A DNA stretch of 64,000 nt from Streptomyces sp. NL15-2K (GCF_030551255.1 NZ_CP130630.1:6057501-6121500); one strand, 5' to 3'; positions 44,079 to 53,475 are shown, counted from the first letter of the stretch. Notes: generated from the letters alone by a model not told the origin. A program made the numbers and translations.

Positions 44079-44147
44079 GCGTTCCTGTCAGGAAACGGCG
44101 GGCCGCCCGGTTCAAGGGGCGAACCCGCTGAAGACAGGAGTACGGAC

Positions 44148-45359
44148 ATGCAGCACCGCATCGTCGTCCTCGGAGCCGGCTACACCGGAGCCATCGCCGC
44201 CGGGCGCCTCGCCCGGCGGCTGCGCCGCGAAGACGTCGCCATCACCCTCGTCAACGCCGAGCCCGACTTCGTCGAGCGCGTCCGGATGCACCAGCTCGCG
44301 GTCGGCCAGTCCCTCAAGTCGCGGCCCCTCGGCGAGATGTTCGCGGGAACCGGCGTGGAGCTGAAGCTCGGGAAGGTAACCGCCGTCGACGTGGACCGCA
44401 AGACCGTCGCCGTCCTCGACGCGAGCGACGCGAACGGCGCCGAAGAAGCCGAGGAACTGGAGTACGACACCCTCGTGTACGCCCTCGGCAGCGGTTGGAA
44501 CGACCAGGGCGTCCCCGGCACCACCGAGCACGCCCACCAGATCGCCGGCCGCCCCGGAGCGCTGCGGCTGCGCGAGCGCCTGGCCCGTCTGGACGCCGGA
44601 CAGCCCGTGGTCGTGGTCGGCGGCGGCCTCACCGGCGTGGAGGCCGCGACCGAGATCGCCGAGACCCGCCCGGACCTCGACGTCGCCCTCGTCGCCCTCG
44701 GCGGCCTCGGCGACTGGCTCTCGCCCAAGGGCGGACGGCACCTGCGGCAGGTCTTCGACAAGCTCGGCATCACCGTGCACGCGCACGCCGCCGTCACCGC
44801 CGTCGAGGCCGACCGCGTCACCACCGCCGACGGCAAGGCCATCCCGGCCACGGTCACCCTGTGGACCACCGGCTTCGCCGTCCACCCGATCGCGAAGGCC
44901 ACCATCTTGGAGGTCATCGACACCGGCCAGATCGTGGTCGACCGGACCATGCGCTCGGTCTCGCACCCGGGCGTGTACGCCATCGGCGACGCGGCCCTGG
45001 TCATGGGCCCCGGCGACAAGCCGCTGCGGATGTCCTGCGCCTCGGGTGTCCCCACCGCGTGGCAGGCGGCCGACGCCATCGCGGCGCGCCTGACCGGCGG
45101 GAAGCTCCCGGACGTGCCGCTCCGCTACTTCAACCAGTGCGTCTCGCTGGGCCGCAAGGAAGGTCTGATCCAGTACGTCACCGCCGACGACCGCGCCGTG
45201 CGGGCGGCCCTGACAGGACGGCTCGCCGCCGTCTACAAGGAACTGGTCTGCAAAGGCGCGGCCTGGGGCGTCGCCAACCCGTTGCTCCTGCCGACCCGGC
45301 GCCGCCGCGTGGTGCGGGAGCCGGCCCCGGAGGGCTCGGCGGTCAAGGCGCCGGCCTGA
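44148..45359 (+). CDS. FAD-dependent NAD(P)H dehydrogenase-like oxidoreductase
   Basis: A 403-aa protein from ATG 44148 (CAGGAG upstream). The FAD-binding motif 'IVVLGAGYTGAIAAGRLARR' is at the N-terminus and the NAD(P)H-binding motif 'VVVVGGGLTGVEAATEIAET' near residue 155. The FAD-Asp region 'HPGVYAIGDAALV' is near residue 275. This is the NDH-2/COMD-associated oxidoreductase type usually controlled by ECF41 sigma factors. It lies just downstream of one here. Confidence 0.9.
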   Translation: MQHRIVVLGAGYTGAIAAGRLARRLRREDVAITLVNAEPDFVERVRMHQLAVGQSLKSRPLGEMFAGTGVELKLGKVTAVDVDRKTVAVLDASDANGAEEAEELEYDTLVYALGSGWNDQGVPGTTEHAHQIAGRPGALRLRERLARLDAGQPVVVVGGGLTGVEAATEIAETRPDLDVALVALGGLGDWLSPKGGRHLRQVFDKLGITVHAHAAVTAVEADRVTTADGKAIPATVTLWTTGFAVHPIAKATILEVIDTGQIVVDRTMRSVSHPGVYAIGDAALVMGPGDKPLRMSCASGVPTAWQAADAIAARLTGGKLPDVPLRYFNQCVSLGRKEGLIQYVTADDRAVRAALTGRLAAVYKELVCKGAAWGVANPLLLPTRRRRVVREPAPEGSAVKAPA

Positions 45360-45437
45360 CTCGTACAGCGAAGCGGGCGTACTCGGTGCGAGGGCGCCCG
45401 CTCCGCTGCCCCCTGCCCGACACGATCCGGCTCGCTC

Positions 45438-48400
45438 TCAGCCACCGTCGGGACCACCGAAGAATCCGCCGCTGCCTCCGCTGCTGGTGGTGGCGGTCGG
45501 TTCGGCGGTCTCCGTCGGCTGATCAGAGGCGCTCTGGCTCGGCGTGGCGGACTTCGCGTCGTCTGCGCCGCCGCTGCTGGTGCCACCGCGCGAGCCGCTG
45601 GAGGCCTTGGACGCGGATCGGGTGGGCGACGGCGTCTCCGGTGGTGTGGCGGCCTCTTCGTGTCGCAGGACGAAGCTCGTCTGCGCCTTCTCATTCAGCA
45701 CGAGCGCCTCGGCCAGGTAGGTGCCGGAGGATGCGGAGCCGGCCTGGTCGCAGCCCCGGGTGTTGGGCCTGCGGTCCCAGTGGAAGTCGACGGTGACGGG
45801 CTTGCCGCGGGCAAGCTGTACCCAGCGCTGCCCGTGGTGGCCGGACGCGCAGGCAGATGACTTCCACGTCTCCCCGGAGTCCCCGGCTCGGGTCACCATG
45901 AGGTAGGCATCGGTACGGCTGAGGTTGATCCGGCAAGGCAACGGGCCGCCGGCACCGGTGTCCGCCTTCACCGACAGTTCGAGGTGCGGGTCCTCGTCGA
46001 CATAGCTGTTGAAAACCGAGGTCAGCCGTACGGTGATGTCGGCGCCGGTGCAGGCCCTCAAACGCATGATCGCTGCCGTGTTGACCGGCCGGCCGCCGAT
46101 GTCGGCCACGTCATCGGCGGGCGGCCTGCCGGGCAGCGCGGTCCGGGACGGTGAGGCCGACGATGACGTCGCATGGGGCCTTGTCGGTGAGGCCCCATGG
46201 CCTGCCGGACTCTCGGCTCCCTCGGGAACCAGCAAGGCCAGCCCCAGGCCCACCCCGACAACGCTTGTGACCGCCACTGACAGCGCACGCCACGGCACGG
46301 TCCCCCCGCCGCCAGAAGCCTCGTCGCCGTCGGCCCGCGCAGCGTCCTCACGTGAGTCGTCCGTTCGTGCGGCGTCGTCATCGGACGGGAGCGGGGGCGA
46401 CGCCGGTGCAGGTGCCGGACGCTCCCGTATCGCGTCGGCGTCCCGCCCTCGTTCCCGCCACGTCTGTGCCTGTCCGACCTGTCCGACCTGTCCGACCTGT
46501 TGGACTCGCAGCTTCCGCAGGCGAGTGACGGCGGCTTCTGGAATCGCCGGATCCTGGACGACTTCCACGAAGTCGAGTCGGTCCGCCGCGCTTGCCAGTG
46601 CCGCCGGTGCATCGACCCCCTCGACGGGAGCCAACGTCGCGTACAAGCGCCCGACATCCGGCGCCGGAAGATCGGCGAAGAGCTCCCGGACCAGCACGTC
46701 GAGCACATCGAGTGCCTCTCGCCCGCCTTGCTCGCGCACATGACGGACCAGTGCGGACAGGCCCTCAGCAGGTGCTTCGTAGAGCATCCGGCCGATGGCG
46801 AGCAGTAGTTTCCCGCGCCGTGATGACGGTCTGTCGACGAAGCAACGCAGCACGCGGACCACGGCGGGGCCGGTCAGTCGTCCCACGGCAGGGAAGAGAA
46901 GTTCGACCAGCCGCGACCATCCCTTGTGGCGCTGGGCCGCGGCGCTCAGCACCTCCTCGAGGGCGGTACCCGTCCCCTCCGCCAGCCGTTCGAGCAGTCG
47001 GTCGGCCTCTGCCAGGCGGCCGTTCGTCCAGAGGTGGCTGAGCAGCGGTTCGAGCCGTGCCCCCGGTACGTGAGCGGCGACTTCAGCGTGCAGGACGTCG
47101 ATGCCCATGGCGTCGGCGAGAGGCACCAGCGCCTCCAGCACTTCCTTCTGCGGGCGGTTCCGGGCAGCGGCGACGAGGGTCCCGGCATCGTCCGTGAGTC
47201 CCGCGTCCCGGAGGGTCAGGGCGGCGGTCGCGGAGAAGACAGCGGGCTGCCGCGCCACCCACTTGAGGAGTCGCTCGGGCTCACCGTGCGGGGCGTCCCG
47301 GAGGGCAGCGACGAGCAGCCCGGCCACGACGGGCCCGCGCTCCGCGGTGGTCTTCAGCAGCTTGTGGCTGTCCAGCGGACGTCCCACGTCCCGCAGGGCA
47401 TCGGCGAGGCGTACGACATCAGAGGCGTCGCGCCCCTCGCTCGCCCACAGGAACAGATCCAGCAATCCGCCCGGGTGATCACGGCGCAGTTGTGCCGCGG
47501 CGTCCAGCACCTGTTCGGGGGTGGCCCGGCTTACGGCCTCGCGGGCGGCCCGGTCGGCCCAGTCGAGGTCCAGAGACCGCAGCGCGAAGGCCCAACGCAC
47601 CTGGTGCAGTGGCGCGGGTCCCCCCTTGAGCAGAGCTCCGAGGAGTGACTGGGTGGCGTCGAAGTGACCGTTGTCCCCCATCTCCCGCAGCAGCAAGGCG
47701 ATCTCGTGCCGGGACTTCGCGGCGGCGAGGGCGTCCGGCAGGCGCCGATACAGGCGGAAGGCGAGGCCCTTCACTCCGGCGGTTCGCAGCAGATCCGCGA
47801 CGGTGAGCATGTCCTGTGCCGAGCGCTCCGTCCACATCGCGTCGAGCGCCCGGCACAGGAGCTCACTCCTGACCTTCCCCTGCAGGGACTCCATCAGCCG
47901 CGCCGCGTCCACCGGCTGCTGCCGGACCAGCACGAGTGAGACCAGCCGGACCGCGGCGGCCTCCTGCCGCTCCCGCAGGAGCAGCAGGGCGCTCGCCGCC
48001 ACATGGGCCGGCTCTCGGCACGTCAGACAGGACAGCACCTCGTCGGCCAGAGCGTCGGCTTCCAGCCGGGTCAGAACGAGCAGGCACTCGACGGCATCGG
48101 GTGCCTGCCGCAAGGCGAGGCCCGCACAGACCTGTCCGGCTTCCGCCCGCCGGTCCGCTCTCTCCAGGTGCAGCAAAAGGGCCGCGACCTCCTGGACGGG
48201 CCAGCGGGACGCGGCGGCCGCGAGGACCTGGTCGGCCGGTCCCTCCGCTCCGCGATGGCGCAAGTCCTCGGCGTAACCGGCCAGTTCGGCGGGAGTGCCG
48301 CGCAAGGCGTTCGCGTGGCCGGAGAGCAGGTCCACGCGCTCCCGCACGGCAGGGAGCGGCAGCAGTTGTCCCCGCCGGTTGCGTACGAGCGTGATGGAGC

Positions 48401-49103
48401 GACCGCCGTTGCGGATCCGCTGCTGCGGAATGGGATGGCCCTTCGCCCGCAGCTCGCACAGCACGGACCTGTAGATGGTCTCCATGTCCAGGAATTCCGG
48501 GCCGTCGGGAATCCCCTCGGACAGCACCCTGAGCAGTTCACCCGTGAAAGCGGTGAAGCGCTCGCCCGGGGGTGCCAGCGAGAGTCTGTTCTCGGCGGAG
48601 GCAGTCATGACGTAGGAGCCGTCGACTTCGGTGTGATCCGCCATCTCCACCGCCGGGCCCATGTGGCCCTCCAGCGCCAGCCCACTGAAGCAGCAGTCCA
48701 CGATGACCACCTTGTTGCGTGCTCCGCCGCCCGCCTCCAGCATCACCCTCCGCAGCTTGGAGAACTCCAGCGCGCGGTAGAGCCGATCGCGGTTGGTGTC
48801 CGGCAGCGCGAGGCACAACTCGTCCGAGCGAGGGGCGACCAGGCCGTGCCCGGCGAAATACAGCACGAAGGTGTCGCGCGTCTCGGCTGCGGCGTCGTAG
48901 ACCGCCTCCAGGACCTCTCGGCCGGTGGCGGGGTTGAGCACAGTGGTGCAGTGCTCCTTGGGAAGGCCCCAGAGATCGTCGCGGGTGAAGAGGGCGCCCA
49001 TGTCGGTCACGTTGTTGGCGACGGCGGGCAGAGCCTCGAGTTCCGTGTAGTCCGAGACACCTACGATGACCGCCCGCGATGTGGTGGTATCAGGCAGGGG
49101 CAT
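45438..49103 (-). CDS. Caspase-like (C14) protein with helical repeats and a transmembrane anchor
   Basis: The product is 1221 aa from ATG 49103, which overlaps the EACC1 stop by one base (TAATG). The N-terminal 240 residues are a caspase/metacaspase domain: 'RAVIVGVSDYTELEALPAVA', catalytic H86 in 'YFAGHGLV' and C138 in 'DCCFSG'. Residues about 320-900 are Arg/Leu/Ala-rich helical repeats. A TM helix sits near 1000 ('TSVVGVGLGLALLVP'), then an external domain and a Ser/Thr-rich tail. The two-gene EACC1-caspase arrangement is known from Aravind-group analyses as a conflict or death effector system. The helical repeats may sense the trigger; this is an inference. Confidence 0.85.
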   Translation of the reverse strand: MPLPDTTTSRAVIVGVSDYTELEALPAVANNVTDMGALFTRDDLWGLPKEHCTTVLNPATGREVLEAVYDAAAETRDTFVLYFAGHGLVAPRSDELCLALPDTNRDRLYRALEFSKLRRVMLEAGGGARNKVVIVDCCFSGLALEGHMGPAVEMADHTEVDGSYVMTASAENRLSLAPPGERFTAFTGELLRVLSEGIPDGPEFLDMETIYRSVLCELRAKGHPIPQQRIRNGGRSITLVRNRRGQLLPLPAVRERVDLLSGHANALRGTPAELAGYAEDLRHRGAEGPADQVLAAAASRWPVQEVAALLLHLERADRRAEAGQVCAGLALRQAPDAVECLLVLTRLEADALADEVLSCLTCREPAHVAASALLLLRERQEAAAVRLVSLVLVRQQPVDAARLMESLQGKVRSELLCRALDAMWTERSAQDMLTVADLLRTAGVKGLAFRLYRRLPDALAAAKSRHEIALLLREMGDNGHFDATQSLLGALLKGGPAPLHQVRWAFALRSLDLDWADRAAREAVSRATPEQVLDAAAQLRRDHPGGLLDLFLWASEGRDASDVVRLADALRDVGRPLDSHKLLKTTAERGPVVAGLLVAALRDAPHGEPERLLKWVARQPAVFSATAALTLRDAGLTDDAGTLVAAARNRPQKEVLEALVPLADAMGIDVLHAEVAAHVPGARLEPLLSHLWTNGRLAEADRLLERLAEGTGTALEEVLSAAAQRHKGWSRLVELLFPAVGRLTGPAVVRVLRCFVDRPSSRRGKLLLAIGRMLYEAPAEGLSALVRHVREQGGREALDVLDVLVRELFADLPAPDVGRLYATLAPVEGVDAPAALASAADRLDFVEVVQDPAIPEAAVTRLRKLRVQQVGQVGQVGQAQTWRERGRDADAIRERPAPAPASPPLPSDDDAARTDDSREDAARADGDEASGGGGTVPWRALSVAVTSVVGVGLGLALLVPEGAESPAGHGASPTRPHATSSSASPSRTALPGRPPADDVADIGGRPVNTAAIMRLRACTGADITVRLTSVFNSYVDEDPHLELSVKADTGAGGPLPCRINLSRTDAYLMVTRAGDSGETWKSSACASGHHGQRWVQLARGKPVTVDFHWDRRPNTRGCDQAGSASSGTYLAEALVLNEKAQTSFVLRHEEAATPPETPSPTRSASKASSGSRGGTSSGGADDAKSATPSQSASDQPTETAEPTATTSSGGSGGFFGGPDGG

Positions 49104-49540
49104 TACGGGCGGCCTTCCACAGCCCCCTCCGCAGTACCTGTGCCTTCGGCGGTACCCATCGTCCGCGACGCCGCCCTCGACCCGGCTTCCTCGGCGGTGC
49201 GAAGAGCCTCGACGATCCGCCGTACGGTCTCCTCGTTCCCGTCCTGGACCGTCAGGGCCCCACCGGGGAAGGTGATGGTCACCGCGGGCGCGGAAGGACG
49301 CGCCGTACGCCAAGTCGCGTACGCCACCGCAAGGTTGAGCGCGGCGATTCCGTGCTCCAGCACGAGCTCGATGACGTCCGACGCACCCGTCCCACCCATC
49401 GCGCCCGCTTCGCCACGGCTCTGGAGACCGAGGGTCCGCACCTTCCGCCGGAGCTCCATGTCGCCACGCAACCAGCCGTAGAGATCGGCGACCGCCATGC
49501 CGGTGTAGTCCTGCTCAGCAGAACCGATGGTGATGCGCAC
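49103..49540 (-). CDS. EACC1 domain protein (effector-associated constant component 1)
   Basis: A 145-aa protein from GTG 49540, 6 nt after GGGGAGG. It reads 'RITIGSAEQDYTGMAVADLY', 'GWLRGDMELRRKVRTLGLQS', 'VIELVLEHGIAALNLAVAYA' and 'VTITFPGGALTVQDGNEETV', which matches the EACC1 pattern: an N-terminal strand-helix unit, a central hydrophobic helix and a C-terminal beta-hairpin plus helix. EACC1 acts as an adaptor for caspase, trypsin or other effectors in actinobacterial conflict systems. The stop is fused to the caspase start. The longer upstream reading is not used. Confidence 0.78.
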   Translation of the reverse strand: MRITIGSAEQDYTGMAVADLYGWLRGDMELRRKVRTLGLQSRGEAGAMGGTGASDVIELVLEHGIAALNLAVAYATWRTARPSAPAVTITFPGGALTVQDGNEETVRRIVEALRTAEEAGSRAASRTMGTAEGTGTAEGAVEGRP

Positions 49541-49797
49541 CTGGCCTCCCCCACTGTGTGCGCGTCGAGTGCGGTGACGCGCCCGACGTCCGGACTGACG
49601 ATGAATAAAACGCAGAAGTCGCTGATCGGATACGCCACCCCGAGGCCGCGTCCCGGCCTCGGGGATCAATGGAGGGTTTCTTGAAGCCCGGCAACTCGGC
49701 GGACTCTCGTTCCGCTTCTGCTAGGGCCTGTGTGACGTTGTGATCAATCTTGCCGATCCGGATCCCTCTGGAAGGCAGATCCGGTAGGAAGACGATC

Positions 49798-50295
49798 GTG
49801 ACGCGAAGGCAACTCACCGACGAGCAGTGGCAGTTGATCGAACCGTTCCTGCCGATAGGCGAGTGCGGTCCGTACCCTGAGCGGCTGCGTGAGCAGTTCG
49901 AGGGGGTGATCTGGCGGTTCCGCACCAGCAGTCAGTGGCGGGAAATGCCGGGCGGGTTCGGCCCGTGGCCGACGGTCTACGGCCGTTTCCGGGTCTGGCG
50001 GGACGCCGGCGTCTTCACCGCACTGCTGGAAGGTGTGATCGCTGAGGCCGCCCGCCAGGGGAAGACGGACTTGTCCCTGGTCAGCGTGGACTCCACCACC
50101 GCCCGGGCCCACCACGACGCCGCCGGGATGTGCATCGGCAAGGAGGTCATGGACGCCCTGGAGGAAGCCGCCGCCGACCAGGAACGGGCCTGGCAAAAGG
50201 GGGCGGCCCGCCGGAACAGAACGGACAGGACGGAAGCGACACCCCCGGCCGGGAAGAGCGGCGGCACGTCAGGCGACGGCGCAAGCTCCGTCTGA
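49798..50295 (+). CDS. IS5-family transposase, first frame (OrfA)
   Basis: Frame A from GTG 49798 (TAGGAAG upstream) encodes 165 aa of the IS5-type N-terminus: 'RRQLTDEQWQLIEPFLPIGE', 'WREMPGGFGPWPTVYGRFRV' and the first catalytic Asp in 'LSLVSVDSTTARAHHDAAG'. A programmed -1 frameshift at A_AAG_GGG (50196-50202) would fuse it to frame B and give the full DDE enzyme. Without the shift it ends at 50295. Confidence 0.85.
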   Translation: MTRRQLTDEQWQLIEPFLPIGECGPYPERLREQFEGVIWRFRTSSQWREMPGGFGPWPTVYGRFRVWRDAGVFTALLEGVIAEAARQGKTDLSLVSVDSTTARAHHDAAGMCIGKEVMDALEEAAADQERAWQKGAARRNRTDRTEATPPAGKSGGTSGDGASSV

Positions 50296-50801
50296 AGGAA
50301 GCCCTGCTCGGCAGGTCCCGTGGCGGGCTGACGAGCAAGGTTCATCTCGCCGCGGACCGCAAGTGCCGTCCGTTGTCGTTCGTCCTGACCGCAGGACAGG
50401 CCGCCGACAGCCCGCAGTTCGTCCCCGTGCTGCAGAAGGTGCGGGTCCGTCTGCCTGTCGGCCGTCCCCGGACCCGGCCTGGCGCTGTCGCTGCGGACAA
50501 GGCCTACTCATCCCGCGCCAACCGTTCCTACTTGCGAAAACGCAACATCAAGGCCGTCATCCCGGAGAAGAGGGACCAGGCTGCCAACCGAAAGAAGAAA
50601 GGCAGCCGGGGCGGCCGGCCCACAGGTCACGACACCGGTCTCTACAAGGAGCGGAACACCGTCGAGCGCCTGATCAACAAGCTGAAGGCCTGGCGGGGCA
50701 TCGCGACTCGATACGACAAGACGCCCGAGAGCTACCTCGCCGGCCTCTACCTCCGCGCCTCGATGATCTGGATCAACGATCTACTGAAGGCGACAGGTTG
50801 A
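50130..50801 (+). CDS. IS5-family transposase, second frame (OrfB)
   Basis: Frame B from the overlap encodes the C-terminal DDE part: 'RSRGGLTSKVHLAADRKCRP', the second Asp in 'AVAADKAYSSRANRSYLRKR' and the Glu of 'KERNTVERLINKLKAWRGIA'. It continues to 50801 with no internal start near the overlap that has a good RBS, so frameshifting is the likely route to expression. Confidence 0.85.
   Translation: MHRQGGHGRPGGSRRRPGTGLAKGGGPPEQNGQDGSDTPGREERRHVRRRRKLRLKEALLGRSRGGLTSKVHLAADRKCRPLSFVLTAGQAADSPQFVPVLQKVRVRLPVGRPRTRPGAVAADKAYSSRANRSYLRKRNIKAVIPEKRDQAANRKKKGSRGGRPTGHDTGLYKERNTVERLINKLKAWRGIATRYDKTPESYLAGLYLRASMIWINDLLKATG
50196..50202 (+). other. -1 programmed frameshift heptamer A_AAG_GGG
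   Basis: Frame A codons CAA AAG GGG place A_AAG_GGG in the X_XXY_YYZ register, and a -1 slip leads exactly into frame B. The two-frame overlap spans 50130-50295. Confidence 0.75.
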
Positions 50802-50820
50802 TCACAACGTCACACAGGCC

Positions 50821-51046
50821 CTAGTGCCCCGGCAGGCAACGTTCGCCCCGTCGCGACGCCCGGCACGCTCCCCCACTGCCCTAAAGGCGTGGGAGGTGCC
50901 CCCACTCGCCGCACCGGCCGAAAGCCCAAGTACGTCCAGTACGAGGGCTTCCGGCCGGCACGGCGAGAGCACGCACCGGCTGCGGTCCTTGGCCGCTGCG
51001 CGGCGGGCGCTCCTTGACGGGCGAACGTTGCCTGCCGGGGCACTAG
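50821..51046. mobile_element. 226-bp MITE-like element with 28-nt inverted repeats
   Basis: The ends are CTAGTGCCCCGGCAGG... (50821-50848) and its exact complement (51019-51046). The interior contains a second inverted repeat around CCGGCCGAAAGCCC/GGGCTTCCGGCCGG (about 50918-50959), with GTAC motifs in the loop. There is no coding sequence, consistent with a non-autonomous MITE mobilised by a transposase in trans. From 51047 to 51309 no gene is seen. Confidence 0.8.
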
Positions 51047-51309
51047 TCAGCGGTTCTCGTCGCGCTCCTCGCTCCGCCGCAGTCCTGCGGCCGGCAGATC
51101 TACGCGGACTTCCTCCTCAGCGCCGGCCATGGCCGAATCGCCGTAGCAGCCCATCGCGCGACAGCCTCAGCGGTCCTGCCGCTCAGACGGCAGTGTTGTG
51201 CGTCGGGATCAGCACAGGCAGCTGATCGCCGCTCGGCTGATCGTCATGGGGGGACGCCGAGTCCCCCGGAAGGTGACAGCACCGCCCGGGAGACCCGGCG
51301 TCGCGCAGG

Positions 51310-52356
51310 TCAGCTGCCGGTCCTCGCGGGTGCCTTGCCGTACTGGTCGACGACCGCGCGCTGCATGATGGCGCTGGTCCCGGACAGGGTGTCGGAGGTG
51401 ATGCCCTTGACCTCGTCCTTGGTGATGTACGAGCGCGAGCCGAGGAAGGCGAGAGTGTCCTTGTCGAAGATCCACTCGTCACGGGTCGCGGAGGAGGCGT
51501 CTTCGCGGGTGATGGCGATGCCGTGGCGGCCGGCGGCGTCGACGGCGTCGGGGATCTCCTGCACGCCGGGGATCTTCGCGGCTGCCCTGTACAGGGCGGA
51601 GGCGTTCGCCGACGGCATGATCGCTTCGCTGATCAAGCTGCCGATCGTGGAGAAGACGGCCTGCTCCTTGGACTCGCCTTCGTCCACCCTGGTCTGGGCG
51701 TTGAGCAACTTGAGCAGCGCGTCCGGATCGGTGGGCAGGGAAGCCAGCCACTTGTAGGTGGGGTGATGGATGCCCGCCGAGACGGGACCGGCGGACTCGA
51801 TGGGGATCAGCTGACCGGGCATCACGGCGCCCTTGCCGGATTCACGAAGCCAGCCGGTCCTGGTGACGGGGCCGGGGTCCTGCGACGTCCACATCTCCCA
51901 CTTGTGCAGGGCACTGAGCCGCACCGGACCGTCGAAGGTGCCCTCGTTGGAGCGGATCAGGCGCTCGACGTACACGAACTGCCCGTCCTTCACCGGCGTC
52001 GCGTCGGTCGCCATGGCCGCTACGGCGATCCGGTTGAGCACGGCGGAGGCGCTGCTGGCGCCGGCGGCTCGGTTCGCCGGGGCGGAGGTGTCGTCACCGC
52101 CGGAGAGCGTGACGATCAGTGCTCCGGCCAGTGCCATCGACGCGAGGGGCAACAGCACGGCTCCACGCGTCAGTCGACGGCGTGGTGTCGGGCGCGCCTG
52201 GGCGGAAGAGGTGCGGTCGCGGTCGATGTGCTGCATCAGAACGTCCTTGTAGTGGAGGTGTCGGCTCGGCGGGAGGTCCCATTCGGCCGGAGCCGACAGC
52301 AACTCCTCGGTCTCACTCCCGGCGGAAGCGGCGCGCGGCGGATTGCTGTTGTTCAT
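51310..52356 (-). CDS. CU044_5270-family membrane protein (sigma-factor partner)
   Basis: A 348-aa protein with a short cytoplasmic N-terminus ('ELLSAPAEWDLPPSRHLHYK'), one transmembrane helix near residues 65-85 ('GAVLLPLASMALAGALIVTL') and a large external domain with 'KDGQFVYVERLIRSNEG' and 'RSYITKDEVKG'. This is the CU044_5270 family found next to ECF sigma factors, probably as a transmembrane regulator. Its ATG overlaps the sigma stop (ATGA). Confidence 0.85.
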   Translation of the reverse strand: MNNSNPPRAASAGSETEELLSAPAEWDLPPSRHLHYKDVLMQHIDRDRTSSAQARPTPRRRLTRGAVLLPLASMALAGALIVTLSGGDDTSAPANRAAGASSASAVLNRIAVAAMATDATPVKDGQFVYVERLIRSNEGTFDGPVRLSALHKWEMWTSQDPGPVTRTGWLRESGKGAVMPGQLIPIESAGPVSAGIHHPTYKWLASLPTDPDALLKLLNAQTRVDEGESKEQAVFSTIGSLISEAIMPSANASALYRAAAKIPGVQEIPDAVDAAGRHGIAITREDASSATRDEWIFDKDTLAFLGSRSYITKDEVKGITSDTLSGTSAIMQRAVVDQYGKAPARTGS

Positions 52357-52997
52357 CCGGTTTCCTCCTGCAGAAACACGGCCGCGAACGCGGCCTCACT
52401 CTCCTTCTCTCCGCGAGGGCCACGCGGTTCCGCATTCGCGCGGTCGAGTTGACCGCTGATCCGGGCGAGCCGCGCCCGGGCGCGCGACAGCCGGGACCGC
52501 ACGGTGCCGACCGGGATGCCGAGCGCCTCGGCGGCCTGCTGGTAGTCCAGCCCGGCCGACACGCACAGGGCGAACACCTCCCGGTCCTGGCGGCGTAACC
52601 GGCCGAGCGCCTCGTGCACCACCGCGAGACGGCGGGCGTCGTCGATCCGGCCGGCCGTCTCCTCCGCGAAGTCCTCGACGGGACGGGGTTCCGGGCTGCG
52701 CGCCAGGAAGGCGAGCCGTCGGCGCAGCCCACGGTTGGCGTTGTGCGCCTTGTGCGTGGCGATGCCGAGCAGCCAGGGCTTGAGCGATCCGCCCTCCGGC
52801 TCCACCGTCTCCCGGGTACGCCAGGCGGCGAGGAACGTCTCGGACATGGCCTCCTCCGCCTCCGACCAGTTGCCGGTCAGGCGCAGGGCATGGTTGTACA
52901 CCGCCCGCGCGTGCTCGTCGTACAGGTCGGCGAATGCCGCACGATCCCCCGCCCGTATGCGCGCACGCATCGACTCCGATGGTTCTGTTTGCCTCAC
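52353..52997 (-). CDS. ECF RNA polymerase sigma factor (CU044_5268-like)
   Basis: A 214-aa protein from GTG 52997, preceded by GGAGAG. Sigma-2 shows 'RAAFADLYDEHARAVYNHAL' and 'EEAMSETFLAAWRTRETVEP', sigma-4 shows 'RQDREVFALCVSAGLDYQQA' and 'LGIPVGTVRSRLSRARARL'. The upstream in-frame ATG at 53072 would add 25 residues without homology. It is coupled to a single-pass membrane partner, as expected for signal-responsive ECF control. The 480-nt region upstream has no gene apart from a 10-bp tandem repeat. Confidence 0.9.
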   Translation of the reverse strand: MRQTEPSESMRARIRAGDRAAFADLYDEHARAVYNHALRLTGNWSEAEEAMSETFLAAWRTRETVEPEGGSLKPWLLGIATHKAHNANRGLRRRLAFLARSPEPRPVEDFAEETAGRIDDARRLAVVHEALGRLRRQDREVFALCVSAGLDYQQAAEALGIPVGTVRSRLSRARARLARISGQLDRANAEPRGPRGEKESEAAFAAVFLQEETG

Positions 52998-53235
52998 ACT
53001 CGATACTCTCCGCGGGTCCGGCGGGGTTCCTGTGGCCTCCGCCACACCGCTGTACGCGGAAACACCTTTCATCCTCGGTCATCCCGCCGGAGGGCATGTC
53101 CCTACCTCGGCCGGACAGCCGATCCGGCGCGGCGCAGCTCGGCCATTCGGCCGACCCGCCGGTCGGCCGGGCTCGGCCAAGGCGCGCCCAGCGCGGCCTG
53201 AAGCACGGTCGCCGGCAAGGCCCGCCAGGCGAGCC

Positions 53236-53270
53236 GGTGCAGGGCGGTGCAGGGCGGTGCAGGGCGGTGC
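53236..53270. repeat. 10-bp tandem repeat GGTGCAGGGC
   Basis: Three full copies and a partial copy of GGTGCAGGGC lie in the roughly 480-nt gap (52,998-53,475) between ECF and MerR genes. No gene is seen in the gap. Confidence 0.85.
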
Positions 53271-53475
53271 CGTACGCCGCCGCGAGCGGGCCGGAAGGGG
53301 CCGTCCGGCCGACAGGGCGGCAGTGCCCGCACCCGTCGCCGCAGCCGGTGGGGCAGACAGGTCCGGCGCCGGGCAGTGGAAGCAGGGACGGTCGGTGAGA
53401 CGTTCGCCGTCGGGCACTCGTCCCGATCTGTGCCTCACCCCGCGTGTCCGAGCGCGGAGTTCCGCGCCGACGCAC

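Larger units (their letters stand above)
49721..50824 (+). mobile_element. IS5-family insertion sequence with 27-nt perfect ends including CTAG
   Basis: The ends read CTAGGGCCTGTGTGACG... (49721-49747) and its exact complement (50798-50824). CTAG is either the outer part of the inverted repeat or a 4-bp target duplication. The element is about 1.1 kb and carries a transposase split over two frames. Its right CTAG is shared with the left end of the MITE-like element that follows. Confidence 0.88.
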
